In this document: piece by piece, positions 21,105 to 32,384 of the stretch
How positions within the stretch are numbered: position 1 is the stretch's first letter
How the letters are laid out: the number at the start of each line of letters is the position of its first letter
DNA from: Theropithecus gelada
Taxonomy: Eukaryota; Chordata; Mammalia; Primates; Cercopithecidae
Direction of reading: 5' to 3'
Length of the DNA stretch: 64,000 nucleotides
Assembly (NCBI RefSeq): GCF_003255815.1
Contig: NC_037670.1
Coordinates: 67,727,742 to 67,791,741, forward strand
The notes under the pieces: model-generated
Seen by the model: only the letters and a program-made list of their open reading frames with translations
What the model was told of the DNA's origin: nothing
Databases searched by the model: none
Made by a program: the position numbers and the translations under genes

Positions 21105-21215
21105 CCAGCCACTTTCTAATGCTGCAGCCCCGAGCAAGTCCCTTCATTTCTCAGGAACAGTTTCTCCCTTGGCAGGTGGAATAAGTCATAATAGAACCAA
21201 CTCAGACCTGCCGGA
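21105..21215 (+). repeat. MIR SINE
   Basis: Sense MIR core: GAGCAAGTCCCTTCATTTCTC, CAGTTTCTCCC, GTGGAATAAGTCATAATAGAACC, in family order. Confidence 0.65.
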
Positions 21216-21516
21216 GACTGGGAATTTATAGGGATATTAGCATAATAAGAAACAAATTTGCTCTTGGAAATATAAGGTATGGTAAGAATTCAAAGTGACC
21301 ATGTGATGAATGAATGAGCGTAATGAATAAAACATGATATGATTTTCTATAACGACTGTATCATCCCTCCCCAACCCATCCCCAGCAAGTCCATGGTACG
21401 CAGTTGAGCTAAAATAAAGCATGGTACTAAAATAAAATCTTCACCCTGGAGGATTTCCAATTTCTCCCGTCGTATTACTGACTTACTATGATTGACTATT
21501 GCTTTCTTATTATTTC

Positions 21517-21661
21517 AGACAGAGTCTCACTCTGTTGCTCAGGCTGGAGTGTAGTGGTGCAAACACAGTTCACTGTAGCATTCACCTCCTCCTCCAAGCA
21601 ATCCTCCTGCCTCAGACTCCCAAGTAGCTGGGATCACAGGTGTGTGCCATCATGCCCAGCT

Positions 21662-21693
<32 letters not shown>

Positions 21694-22078
21694 GACAGGG
21701 TCTCACTCTGTCACCCAGGTTGGAGTGCAGTGGTGCAATCTCGGCTCACTGCAACCTCTGCTTCCCAGGTTCAAACAATCCTCCCACCTCAGCCTCCTAA
21801 GTAGCTGGGACCACAGGCGCACACCACCACGTCTGGCTAATTTTTTGTATTTTGGGTAGAAATGGGGTTTCACCATGTTGCCCAGGCTGGTCTCGAACTC
21901 CTGAGCTCCGAGGATTCACCTATCTTGGCCTCCCAAACTGCTGGGATTACAGGCGTGAGCTACTGCACCTGGCCTCAGCTAATTATTTTATGTTTTGTAG
22001 AAATGGGGCCTCACCATTTTGCCCAGGCTGGTCTCAAACTCCTGGGCTCAAGCAATCCTCCCATCACACCCAGCTGAC
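21517..22078 (-). mobile_element. AluJ, host of a nested Alu
   Basis: The outer, older copy consists of 21517-21665 (GACAGAGTCTCACTCTGTTGC through CATGCCCAGCTAATT) and 21976-22078 (CAGCTAATTATTTTATG through GGGCTCAAGCAATCCTCC). Between them is a complete younger Alu. Its 5' end is truncated or decayed at about 22078. Confidence 0.9.
21666..21975 (-). mobile_element. Alu (S-type) nested in AluJ
   Basis: A 30-base poly-T, ACGACAGGGTCTCACTCTG, both monomers, ending CTGCACCTGGCC. The target duplication CAGCTAATT at 21657-21665 and 21976-21984 shows insertion at the outer Alu's A-rich linker, a favoured L1 endonuclease site. Confidence 0.93.
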
Positions 22079-22214
22079 TATTGCTTTAAAACAAGTGTTC
22101 CATTGGCTAAAACTTGGAAATTCTTATATATTTTTCTGTTTACAATACTCAGAGAATTAAAATGGGGCATGATCATACTTTAGCTTTCCTTTTGGATCCT
22201 GATGTAATAATTCA

Positions 22215-22570
22215 GTGATCAATAATAGATAACATTTTTGAATATTTAATATGCACAAAGAACTACTGGGTGCTTTACATGCATTATCTTATTTAATAAG
22301 ACCATATCATGTATTATGATGACAATAATAGTTATCATTTGTTAAGAGGTGCTTTACATGCATTATCTTATTTAATAAGACCATATCATGTATTATTATG
22401 ACAATAATAGTTATCATTTGTTAAGAGCTTACCTCTAACCACAGTCTTCAAGCAACACTTCAATCCTGTGGACCTGATGATCCCCAGGCTCAGAAAATTG
22501 TGTCCCAAAGCAAAAAAAGTAGGAAATGGCTCAGCTGAAATGTGAATTCATATTTCTAACTTCAAAGCTT
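22215..22570 (-). repeat. MIR SINE with a 79-bp internal tandem duplication
   Basis: Antisense MIR: GTGCTTTACATGCATTATC, TTATTTAATAAGACC, CCCCAGGCTCAGAAAATTG, CTGAAATGTGAATTCATATTTC. The central segment occurs twice in tandem (22269-22347 and 22348-22426). Confidence 0.75.
22269..22426. repeat. 79-bp tandem duplication, two copies
   Basis: Two copies from GGTGCTTTACATGCATTATC to ATCATTTGTTAAGA differ at a single base (GTATTATG versus GTATTATT). The near identity shows the duplication is far younger than the MIR that contains it. Confidence 0.98.
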
Positions 22571-23075
22571 TCTCTTCCACAACTCATTGAACTATCACAT
22601 TAGCTTTCCTTCTCTTCTAAACAACCTTTTGATTTGAATTTCTTTTGAAACAGCATTTATTATTCAAGTATTTTTCCAAATCTGTTCTTATCTTTTGAAG
22701 CAAAAATGTTAAGACGAAGTCCAATTTATAGTTTTTGTTCCTTTACAAACTGTGCTTTTGGTGTTATATCTAAGATATCTTTGCCTAACCCAAGGTCTCA
22801 AAGATTTTCTCTTAGGTTTTCTTCAAGATTTTTATTTTATTAACTCTTACGTTTAAGTCTATAATACATTTTGAGTTATTTTGGCATACAGTAATGAAAG
22901 AATCTAAGTTTATCTTGGCTGGCATTTTCAACAATGTTTCATAATTTTCAGTATACAATTTTTGTACTTCTTTTGATAAATTTATTCTTACTTATTTTAT
23001 TCTTTTTGATGCCTTTGTAAGAGGTATTGTATTCTTACTTTCATTTTCAGGTTATTTGTACATAAAAATACAATT

Positions 23076-23367
23076 TTTTTTTTTGAGACAGAGTCTCGCT
23101 CTGTCGCCCAGGCTGGAGTGCAGTGGCCAGATCTCAGCTCACTGCAAGCTCCGCCTCCCGAGTTCACACCATTCTCCTGCCTCAGCCTCCCAAGTCGCTG
23201 GGACTACAGGCGCCCGCCACCACCCCCAGCTAATTTTTTGTATTTTTAGTAGAGATGGGGTTTCACCGTGTTCACCAGGATGGTCTCGATCTCCTGACCT
23301 TGTGATCCGCCCGTCTCGGCCTCCCAAAGTGCTGGGATTACAGGCATGAGCCACCGCACCCGGCCTT
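23076..23367 (-). mobile_element. AluY with variant positions
   Basis: AluY diagnostics antisense: CACTGCAAGCTCCGCCTCCC, CCATTCTCCTGCC, GATCTCCTGACCTTGTGATC. It carries GTGGCCAGATCTCAGCTC and CGCCCGTCTCGGCC, which differ from the common GTGGCGCGATCTCGGCTC and CGCCCGCCTCGGCC. It lies in the poly-T tail of the truncated Alu next to it. Confidence 0.9.
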
Positions 23368-23470
23368 TTTTTTTTTTTTTTTTTTTGACTTGGAGTCTCA
23401 CTCTTTTGCCAGGCTAGAGTGCAGTGGCGCCATTTCGGCTCACTGCAACCTCCACCTCCTGGGTTCAAGC
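23368..23470 (-). mobile_element. 5'-truncated Alu, tail invaded by AluY
   Basis: Poly-T, then GACTTGGAGTCTCACTCTTTTGC to CTCCTGGGTTCAAGC: only the last ~85 bases of an Alu. The target duplication AAAATACAATT (23065-23075) and AAAATACAGTT (23471-23481) brackets both this copy and the AluY, so this one inserted first. Confidence 0.88.
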
Positions 23471-25390
23471 AAAATACAGTTGATTTTTGTAAACTGATCT
23501 TGTATCTTACATCCTTGTTATACTTGATCGTTAGTTCTAACAGCATGTAGGTGTGTACGTGTGTGTGTGTATTCTTTAGGATTTTCTACATGCAAGATTA
23601 TGTCTTCTGCAAATACAGTCAGTTTTACTTCTTGCTTTCAAATGTAGATGCCTTTTATTTCTTTTCTTTTTTTACCTGACTGATCTGGCTAGAACCTCCA
23701 GCAAGTTTTGAAAAGAAGTGGCAAGTGTACACATCTTTGCCTGATACAAGTTTAGGTTTTTTATAGATGACTTCTATCAGGCTGAGGAAATTCCCTTCTT
23801 TTCCAAATTTATGGAGAGTATTTTGTCATGAATGGGTGTTGGATTTTGTCAAATACTTTTTCTGCATCTATTGAAGTGATCATGTGGCATTTGTCCTTTC
23901 TTCTATTAATATTAGTTGATTTATTGAACATTAAATCGACTTTGTAGTCCTAGGATAAATCCCTCTTGGTCATAGTGTCTAACCATTTTTAGATTTTGCT
24001 GAATTTAGTTTGCTAGTATTTTGTTGATAATTTTTGCATCTATATTCGTAAGAGATGTGGGTTTGTAGTGTCGTTTTGTTTTTTGTTATGGTATGTTTGA
24101 CTGAATTTTGTATCAGGGCCTCATACAGTCAGTTAGGAACTGTTTCCTCTTTATTCTGTTTTCTAGAATACTTTGTGAATAATTGTTGTCAATTCTTCTT
24201 TAAGTGTTTAGTAGAACTTACTAATGAAGCCATATGGGCCTGGGCTTTTTCTGTGAGAAGTTTATAAATTATTAATTTAAGTTACTAATTAAGTATTTTT
24301 ACTTCTCATAGTTCTATTCAGATTTTTTATTTCTCTTTGAGTCAGTTTTAGTAATATGTGTCTGTCTAGTAATTCATCCATTTCATCTATGTTGTTGAAT
24401 TTATTGGCATAAAGTTCTTTTTAGTATTCCCTTTTAATCCCCTAATTTCTGAAAGATCAATAGTAATACCACTTTTTCATTATTAATTTTGGTCATCTGT
24501 GTCTCCTCTTCCTTTTTTTCCAATAATAGAAAGTTTGCCAATTTTGTTGATCTTCTCAAAAAATACTTTTGTATTTACTGATTTTCTCCATATTTTTTTT
24601 CTATTTCTATGTCATTGGTTTCAGTTCTAATCTTAATTGTTCAGTTTTCTCTTATTTTTAGAATTCTTAGAATAAAATCCTAGGCTGTTGATTTGGCATT
24701 TTTGTTCTTTTCTAATATTTCTTAAATTTTCCTTTGTTATCTTTACTAAACATTTAAGTCATTTTCTTGGCACTAGCTTTGAGGATTACATTACATATTT
24801 TAACTTAATCTTTATTGCAATAGTATAGAGAAACTTGACTTCAGTATAGTGTCTTCTCTCCCCACTCCTTTGTGCTATAATTGTTATATAAATTACAACT
24901 TTATACACTAAAAACTTGTAACACCATTTTGCAATTGTTGTTTTATTCAATTGTCATTTAAAATCAGTTAGGGGAAGAAAAGAGTTTTAAAATATAGCTT
25001 TATACTATCTTTTGTCTTTTATCTTTTACCTATACAATAATCTTTGCTGGTTTCTTTATTTCTTCACGTGGATCTGAGTTGCTAGTCTAGTGTCCTCTCT
25101 TTTCAATCTGAAAGACTCCCATTGTATTTCTTACAAGGCATGTTCCCTGACAATGAATTCTCTCAGTCTTTGTTTATCTGAAAATGTCTTTATTTCTCCT
25201 TCATTTTTCAAAAATAATTTGATTGGATATAGAATTTTGAATTGACAGTCTTTCTTTCAACACTTTCAACACTTTGAATATGTCATTTCACTATCTTCTG
25301 ACTCTCATGGCTTCTGATGGGAAGTCAAATGTTAACCTAATTGATAAATCATTTTTCTCTTGCTGTTTTGCTGTTTTCAAGATTTTCTCT

Positions 25391-25704
25391 CTCTCTCTCT
25401 CTCTCTCTCCCCCCCTCCCTCTCTTTTTTAACATGCTTTGTCACCCAGGCTGGAGTACAGTGGTTCAATCTTGGCTCACTGCAACCTCCACCTCCCAGGT
25501 TGAAGTAATTCTCATGCCTCAGCCTCCCAAGTAGCCGAGATGACAGGCACACGCTACCACACCCAGCTAATTTTTGTATTTTTAGTAGAGATGGGATTTC
25601 ATCATGTTGGCCAGGCTGGTCTTGAACTCCTGACCTCAGGTGATCTGCTTGTCTCAGCCTCCCAAAGTGCTAGGATGACAGGTGTGAGCCACTCCACCCA
25701 GCTG
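25391..25704 (-). mobile_element. AluS with TC-rich tail
   Basis: The left boundary holds (TC)n and CCCCCCTCCCTCTC where the poly-T tail should be, then TTTTTTAACATGC and the antisense AluS body ending CCACTCCACCCAGCTG. The 11-bp target duplication AGATTTTCTCT occurs at 25380-25390 and 25705-25715. The microsatellite grew from the duplication/tail junction. Confidence 0.9.
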
Positions 25705-27214
25705 AGATTTTCTCTTTGACTTTCTTCAGTTTGACTATGATATGTTTAGATTTGAATCCCTTTTTGTTTATTCTACATAGAAGTTTTCTGAACTTTTAGG
25801 ATGAGTAAATATGTTTTTCATCAAAATAGGAAAATTTTCAGCCATTATTTCTTCAAATAGTTTTTTCTTCCTCTCTCTTCCTCCTCTCCTTCTGAAACTA
25901 CCATTATGTTGGTATACTTGATGGTGTCCCATAGATCTCTGAGACTGTTCATTTTCCTTCATTCTTTTTTCTTTCTGGTCCCCGGACTAGATAATCTCTA
26001 GTGGTCTTTCTTCAAATGCACTAATTCTTTCTTCTGCCAACTCAAATTTGTTCTTAATTTTTTTACTGAAGTTATTATATTTTACAACTCCAGAATTTCT
26101 ATTTAGTTCTTTTCTATTGTTTCTGTTTTGTATTGATATTCATTATTTAGTGAGACATAGTTGCCATACTTTCCTTTAACTCTTTAAACATATTTGCCTT
26201 TAGTCCTTTGAAAATATTTATATTGGATATCTTCTTCAGTTGGCAAAAAAAAAAAAAAAGACAGAAAATATTTAAAACAGCTGATGCAAAGTTGTTGTGT
26301 TCAAAGTCCAACAACTGGGCCACTCAGAACACCTTTTATTAGCTGCTTTTTATTTCTTCTGTGCATGGTCCATATGTTCCTTGGGCTTCTTTTACGTCTT
26401 CTTGTTGAAAACTGGGCATTTTAGATAACATATTGTAACAACTCTGGTCAGATTATCCCCTCATCCCAGAATTCGTTGTTGCTGTTATTTCATTGTTCCT
26501 GCTCTTGGAGCTGCTTTTTTTAATAACTTTCCAGGATTAATTCTGTAGATTCTATATTCCTTGCAATGTGCTGTCATTGAGTTCTCTGCTAGAGTTCCTT
26601 TAAGCTTTTATTTTTTGTTTTTAAGCCTGGATCCCTAAAAATTACCCTACGTTCAGTATAATTTAGCGGTCAGCCAAATATCCATCAGAAAATGTTCTTC
26701 GATACTTTAAGCCACCCTTTGCCAAGGGTGTTTGTAAAGGCACACCTTAAAATTTGAGGCAGCTTACAAAACAACCTTGGCTTTCATTTCCTGCTTACAC
26801 GGGATCTTGAGGTCAGCCAGACAAGGTCTTCTCATTTCCCAGATCTTTCCTGAGCATCTACACAGACTTGCACACATCCAGGAATACGTCAGAACTTTGG
26901 GAAGTTCCCTGTGGTTATCTAGCTCTTCAGGTCTTCCTTTTAAATGTTTGGACAGGCTGTTTTTGTCCTAACTGAAATCACAACCTCACCTAGTTGCAAT
27001 GTTGCCAGCAAACTGCTACTGTTTTCAATAATGGGATAGGGCTTTTTCTTTCCAGAGCTAAATTCTGAATCAAATCAAGGAACATATACTCCCTGGGAGA
27101 AATTTTCCAAGTTGCTTCTAGTTTAGTTGAACTACTGACTCTATTCTGATGGGGCTTTTAATAGAGCTCTCAAAATAATCATTCTTTTCCGTTGGTTGTG
27201 AGACTGCCAGCTGG

Positions 27215-27421
27215 ATGTGTGTGCATGCGTGTGTGCATGTTTGTGCATGCATATGTGTGTGTACATGTGTGTTGTGTGTGCATGTTTGCACATGCTTATG
27301 TGTGTGCATGTGTGTTGTGTGTGCACGTTTGTGCATGCGTATGTTTGTGCATGCATGTGTGTGCACATGTGTGTTGTGTATGCATGGTTGTGTATGCATA
27401 TGTGTGTGTGCATGTGTGTCG
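27215..27421 (+). repeat. (TG/TGCA)n alternating tract
   Basis: About 205 bases of TGTGTGCATGTGTGTTGTGTGT-type units inside the L1M 5' region. A near-repeated block of about 50-55 bases (GCATGTTTG...GTGTGTTGTGTGTGCA) recurs about three times. Confidence 0.95.
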
Positions 27422-27690
27422 GGGGGCTATCATGCTCATGCCACTGAGCTGGGGAGGAAGGACAGATGAGAAGAGCCTCAAGTTAAGCCACCACATACTC
27501 TGCTGTTCTTACTGAGGTTCAGTGGTTTCTTTTCTTGAATGGATGCTTTTTTCAGTTTGTTCTGTACCTCTAGATAATTTCCAGAGTTCTAAAATGTATT
27601 GGTTTCTATTGTTTTGCCATTATTTTGTTGCTTTTGTGGGAGAGCAGGTTCACAATATCCACTGTTTTAAAAGTCAATCCTTCTCAACAG

Positions 27691-28540
27691 CCTTTATTTT
27701 TAAGCTGCCTTGAAACCTTTTAGGAAGTAGTTGAAGTATAAAGCATAGAAAGATATTGTAACATATATTATAATCCTATAAGACTTAATAAAACTATCCT
27801 TTAGAAATATTAAGTCAATATATTGAAATATTTGAGAGGGTTTCCAGAACACTAAGGCTAGAACGTTACAAGCTCCATCTTCAGCCTGCACTATTCTACT
27901 TTAAATGGTTCTAGTTTTCTCAACAGAACTTGATATGACATTCAGGATAATAAACATTTCCAGACACATAGGAGACTTTTGTCTGTGAATCGGACTCAAA
28001 GAACCCCTTAAAACCTCATCAAGAGGCTACTATCTTAAGATTTCCTCCATATGACGGAAGCAAATGATTATAAACAAAGATCTGCCAAGCAATGTAAAAC
28101 CAAATGCAAGCCACTGATAAATCATGTCTGATTAAAGTAACAGGATAGAAAATCTTAGCACACCTGTGTCTTAGAAGCCACTCTTACCAAGATGCTTAAT
28201 GAACACCCCGGTGGGACTAACTCTGCATTTCCTTTTAGAGGCCATTAGAAATAGAAATGAAAGTCTGGAAACAGCTGATAAGAAGACTCTCACTGGTCAT
28301 ATAATTCCGTTATTATGACTGGCAATTCTGGATATCTCCAAGATGATGGACACATGTGGCACTCACAAAACTTGCTATTTGCTTCTGGGAATTTATAAGG
28401 GGTGACAGCCCAAGTCAAAGGATTTGCACATTTCCAGGACCAATATCCATCCACCACTGGCCCTCTGTTTCTGCCATTTAGAGTAATGATTTGAAGGATT
28501 ATTAGACTCTTGATATTGTTCACAAAGAAAAAAATGGGTA
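27691..28540. other. repeat-free AT-rich block
   Basis: About 850 bases without a recognised repeat or good ORF. TGATTATAAACAAAGATC (near 28067) and AGCCACTGATAAATCATGTC (near 28110) carry forkhead/SOX- and homeodomain-like cores. Confidence 0.45.
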
Positions 28541-28542
28541 TC

Positions 28543-28836
28543 TGCCGGGCACGGTGGCTCACGCCTGTAATCCCAGCACTTTGGGAGGCTAAGGTGGGCA
28601 GATCACTTGAGGTCAGGAGCTTGAGACCATCCTGGCCAACATGGTGAAAATCCATCTCTACTAAAAATACAAAAATTAGCCAGGTGTTGTGGTGCATGCC
28701 TGTAATCCCAGCTACTCAGGAGGCTGAGGCAGGAGAATCACTTGAACCCGGGAGACAGAGGTTGCAGTGAGCTGAGATTGCACCACTACACTCCAGCCTG
28801 GGCTACAGAGTGAAACTGTATCAGAAAAAAAAAAGA
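28543..28836 (+). mobile_element. AluS, full length
   Basis: GCCGGGCACGGTGGCTCACG, ATCACTTGAGGTCAGGAG, GGTTGCAGTGAGCTGAGATTG, tail AGAAAAAAAAAAG that merges into the GGAA repeat. Confidence 0.95.
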
Positions 28837-28960
28837 AAAAAAGAAGGAAGTAAAGGAGGAAGGAAGGAAGGAAGGAAGGAAGGAAGGAAGGAAGGAAGGA
28901 AGGAAGGGAGGGAGGGAGGGAGGGAGGGAGGGAGGGAGGGAGGAAGGGAGAGAGAAAAGA
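28837..28960 (+). repeat. (GGAA)n(GGGA)n microsatellite in Alu tail
   Basis: A clean run of about 13 GGAA units (28853-28907) followed by about 9 GGGA units and GAGAGAGAAAAG. It derives from the A-tail of the adjacent AluS. Confidence 0.95.
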
Positions 28961-29785
28961 AAAAATTGAGTATCACCAAAGATGAAGAGGAACTGGAACC
29001 TAAAATTTATCCAGCCAACAGGAAATTAGAGTCAGACCCAACCAACATTTATCAGTCATGCTCTCATCTGTGTCACTTCATTAATTCCAAGGCTTAGGGC
29101 AGTCAGGAAGCTCCAAGTGAATGGTCATGTCATGATCACTCACAGCCCAGTCGACCTTTTCCCACCATAGCTGCTAAGACTGTCTGCATTCCAACTACGC
29201 GTTTACACTGACCACAGAGCAGACACTAAGGCCTTCTCCTGCTCCTTCTTCTGCTCCTCTGCGGGATTCCCTTGCTTCCTGGCTGCTTTTATAGTTCCTG
29301 CGTTATTGGACTTTAGCTCTGCTCTCCATTCCTAGAGCCCTGTTTATTTATCCACTTATAGAAACATTTACCAAGTACCAGTATGTGACACACACTGAGG
29401 ATAGAAAACTAAGAGGGTGGCAAGGGCAGTTTAGCAGGTATTAGAGAAAATGTGAACTTGAAGTTTAATTAAAAACCATATCTATTTTCTCCCTTGACTC
29501 AATTCCTGAGTTACGAAAACTCCATTCAGTCAACATTTCTTCACACCTGCTCCATTGCTGTTTCTGCTCAGCCCTGACATCCAGCCCTGGTCCAGTCAGA
29601 GGGAGCTCAACACACATGTACAACTACAGGGGTGATGGGAGTAAAGTCATCCCAGGCTAACGCAGCAGGTGAATTTTACTATGATGATAGTGTGCTGATT
29701 TAACACAGCCTGGATGTGGCAGGAGGCTTGTGAGCTGGAGGGTTTACTTATAATCCCAAATGTCTACATCCAAGTCCTACATACA
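28961..29785. other. single-copy block with an L2 tail relic
   Basis: Mostly unrecognised. At 29338-29412, TTATTTATCCACTTATAGAAAC and ACCAAGTACCAGTATGTGAC look like the antisense 3' end of L2. Confidence 0.45.
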
Positions 29786-30001
29786 GAGGCAAACACGCAC
29801 ATGCAAAGCACACACAGAAACACAGAGGCATGCATGTGTGTGGGCACAGACACACAGATGCACATGAACATGCACGCACACACACATGAAGACACACACC
29901 ATGCCCATGCACAGACACAGATGCATGCAAACATCCACAGAGATACACCCAGACACACACACACAAACAAAACCACAGAGACACACATACATAGACACTC
30001 A
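29786..30001 (+). repeat. CA-rich low-complexity tract
   Basis: ACACACGCACATGCAAAGCAC-type sequence with CAGA and CATG interruptions for about 215 bases. Source of spurious Thr/His-rich and Cys/Val-rich frames. Confidence 0.93.
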
Positions 30002-31019
30002 AGAGCCCAAAGGGAGATGGAAGAAAAAAGCCACAGGGCAAGCTTCTCAGAAGGCGGCTCCACACCCCTCCTCCATACTGCTCACTCCCAGAGCCATCCT
30101 CAATGTATGGACCCCAGTTCTCAAGGCATGGGGTGCCCCACCTGCTCTCCATGCCAGGGTGTCAGGCAACACAGGCAAAATTCCTTCCCCCACCACCGTG
30201 CTCCCCTAGAGTAACTTCTTTTGTTCCTCAAAAAGCTTGGCCCACTGGTCACTTGCCACCAGGGATCACCAGGATCCACTTTGCCCCATGCTGACCCTAA
30301 TAACCATTTCCCCAACAAAGACCCGAGAACAAGTCTTTCCATGTCCCTGGAGTACAATCAAAGACGGGAAGCTCCCTTCCCCTCCACCGCCCTTGGGCAG
30401 GGTGTGGCCCTCCTATCAACTCTGCTGAATCATCCCTGCCCTATCCACACCACCTGGCCTCCCCGTCACACTTCTGTCTGCCTTCTCAGGGATGCTCCTT
30501 CCCTGACGGCTGGACCCACTCCCTCCCTAAGGCTGCTCTCTCTCCACCTTCTGCTCACACATGCCTTGAACACTCTCCACCCCTGCCTGCCCCTCCAAGC
30601 CCATCAGCAGGGTCTGATCTCCAAACTCGCCTCTCTGTTCAAGCATCCTTGGTGGTCTTCTTCTTACCAGCAAGCTCCAAACCTGTCCACATGGTCTGGT
30701 CTCTGTACTCTCTTCTCAGCTCGAGCCCCTCCAGGACACCCTCTCTTCCCTGGGCATCCCACCTGGGCATGGGGAGACTCTCCGAGGGTCCTTGCTCCTC
30801 TCAGGCTCACCCCAGCCCTGCTGCTGGGGCTGCCCGAGCGCCATTTCAGTCATGAGCCATGCTCACCTGGATGGTGGAATTCAATTTCACATCCTGAATT
30901 GTTCGCACTGCCATTGCATCATGTGTACTTTATTATCTGCTTTGTCTAAGGACAAATCTTGGGAAGAAAGATAAGTTAAGAGGTAAAGAGTAGAAGCCAA
31001 TAAGCTTAGTGTCAAAGAT
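30002..31019. other. pyrimidine-rich single-copy block with the longest ORF
   Basis: A 242-codon frame is open at 30221-30949 on the plus strand. It is rich in Pro, Leu, Ser and His, with no domain, signal peptide, transmembrane segment or family signature I can see. The plus strand is C/T-rich, which depletes stop codons, so openness is weak evidence. I do not call a CDS. Confidence 0.4.
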
Positions 31020-32384
31020 ATTAATTTTTCCCAGAATCAAGACTTGGGAGGGATTGTCCAGTGTCTTTTTCCTGCTATCGTAGGAAGGCAGGCTGTCTCC
31101 CCTCATGAATGCACTTGCCCTTCCCCCACGTTGCTCCCCTTAATTGCTGGGGGACAGTCTCGCTTAATTTTTACTCTGGTGGTTTGCATATCTCTAGAAA
31201 ACTGCAGCTGAAATAATGAGATAAACAAATGAATTTCAGTGAGGTGGGACAGGGGAGTGTCTCTCTAATTCTGAACCAAGCGGAAGGGGAGACTTCCTTT
31301 CCTAACTCAGAAAAAAACTCTTAAGTGGAATGTGGTATACATTTTGGAAACTTTTTCTAAAAGCAAGCTAGTAGGAAACTGAGGAAGTTTTGCTTTTAAT
31401 AAAATAGATATAACAATAGAGCAAATAACATTTACATCTACTGGAAAACCACTGAGGGCGGGGCCCCCAGGAAACAGGAGTGGACAGAGACAGCCTTAGG
31501 CCCAGGAGTTCTGCCCAGTGGAGGGTAGTGGTGGCTGCACTTAGATGCGATTATTGTGTCCCACATAGTGCAGGAATGTTTAATAAATAATTTTGTATTA
31601 ATTTTGAAATAATACTGGCTAACACCCAACTAGACCTCCTCCTCCATAAATTACTATATTTAAAGAGCTCACAACCAAATATAAGAGCATGACTTTTCAA
31701 CATTTTGAAATTCACTCCTGAAAAAATAAAAATAAGAAAACGACTTCTAAAAATATGAATAAAAGACCTATTGACTTTATATTTTGTGTGTGCAAAAGGA
31801 AATTTTCTTGTGAAGATCAAAGAAACAAAATATTTTCCCAGCAGTGCTTGGACTATATCTTCTTAAGCAAAGAAAAAAAGAGAGTATATATTAGCAGTGC
31901 GAGGAGGTCGATTTAAGAAAGAAGTTGAATTGTCCACAAAAAGGTTGTCCACTTTACACTTCCCACTAGAAGTTAAGATGTGTTCTTCCCCGCCTGGCAT
32001 TCCCAGTGCCTGGGTCCCGAGGGCTGACCCCACCCCCCGGCCCAGGGCTGTGCCCACCATGAACTCCCTTCACTCTGCATGGTGGCTGACTCAGGGATGA
32101 GCCTGTAGCCCATCCGTGGCAACTGGCACCACTCCCAGACTTTTGGTGAAGCTGTCAGGAAGGAGAACCCACTCCACCGGAATGAATAACCCATGGAATG
32201 TATCTCTCCTGAGATGCTGAAGGCATCTTTGCCCAGAAGAGGAGACTGAACCAGGCCAGGGTGCTGAGAGGCCTAGACCAGTCCCCACGATGTTCTCAGC
32301 AGCAAGACACAGCTGGGCCCACAGTTCACTTTCAGCAAAAAAGGTTGTTCCCTGTGGACTTGTTCCAGGAACCAAACTGAGTCC
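31020..32384. other. single-copy sequence
   Basis: About 1.4 kb, AT-rich in its middle part (31330-31850). No recognised repeat. A GGGCGGGGCC box occurs at about 31456 in isolation. Confidence 0.45.

Larger units (their letters stand above)
22590..27690 (-). mobile_element. long antisense L1M LINE
   Basis: From left to right the minus-strand element runs 3' to 5'. ORF2 markers: GAAGTCCAATTTATAG, GTGTTATATCTAAGATATC, GGATTTTCTACATGCAAGAT, GGTGTTGGATTTTGTCAAAT, GCATCTATTGAAGTGATCAT, GGATAAATCCCTCTTGGTCA, AGCCATATGGGCCTGGGCTT, CAATTTTGTTGATCTTCTCA. Further right come markers of the ORF1/5' UTR side: AACACTTTGAATATGTCATT, CCATTATTTCTTCAAATAG, TTGATGGTGTCCCATAGATC, GTTGAAAACTGGGCATTTTA, CTTCAGTGG-type sequence near 27519. 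It is riddled with stops. Whether 22.6-24.8 kb and 25.2-27.7 kb are one copy is likely but unproven, because the endonuclease part is hard to see. Interrupted by 23076-23470 and 25391-25704 and by the TG tract. Confidence 0.75.

Noticed and set aside
21488..22160. Frames with recognisable Alu-type protein motifs
   Set aside because: Antisense Alu sequence commonly yields such frames; no gene context.
31450..31465. GGGCGGGGCC as a promoter GC box
   Set aside because: A single Sp1-like site without CpG density or nearby transcription features.
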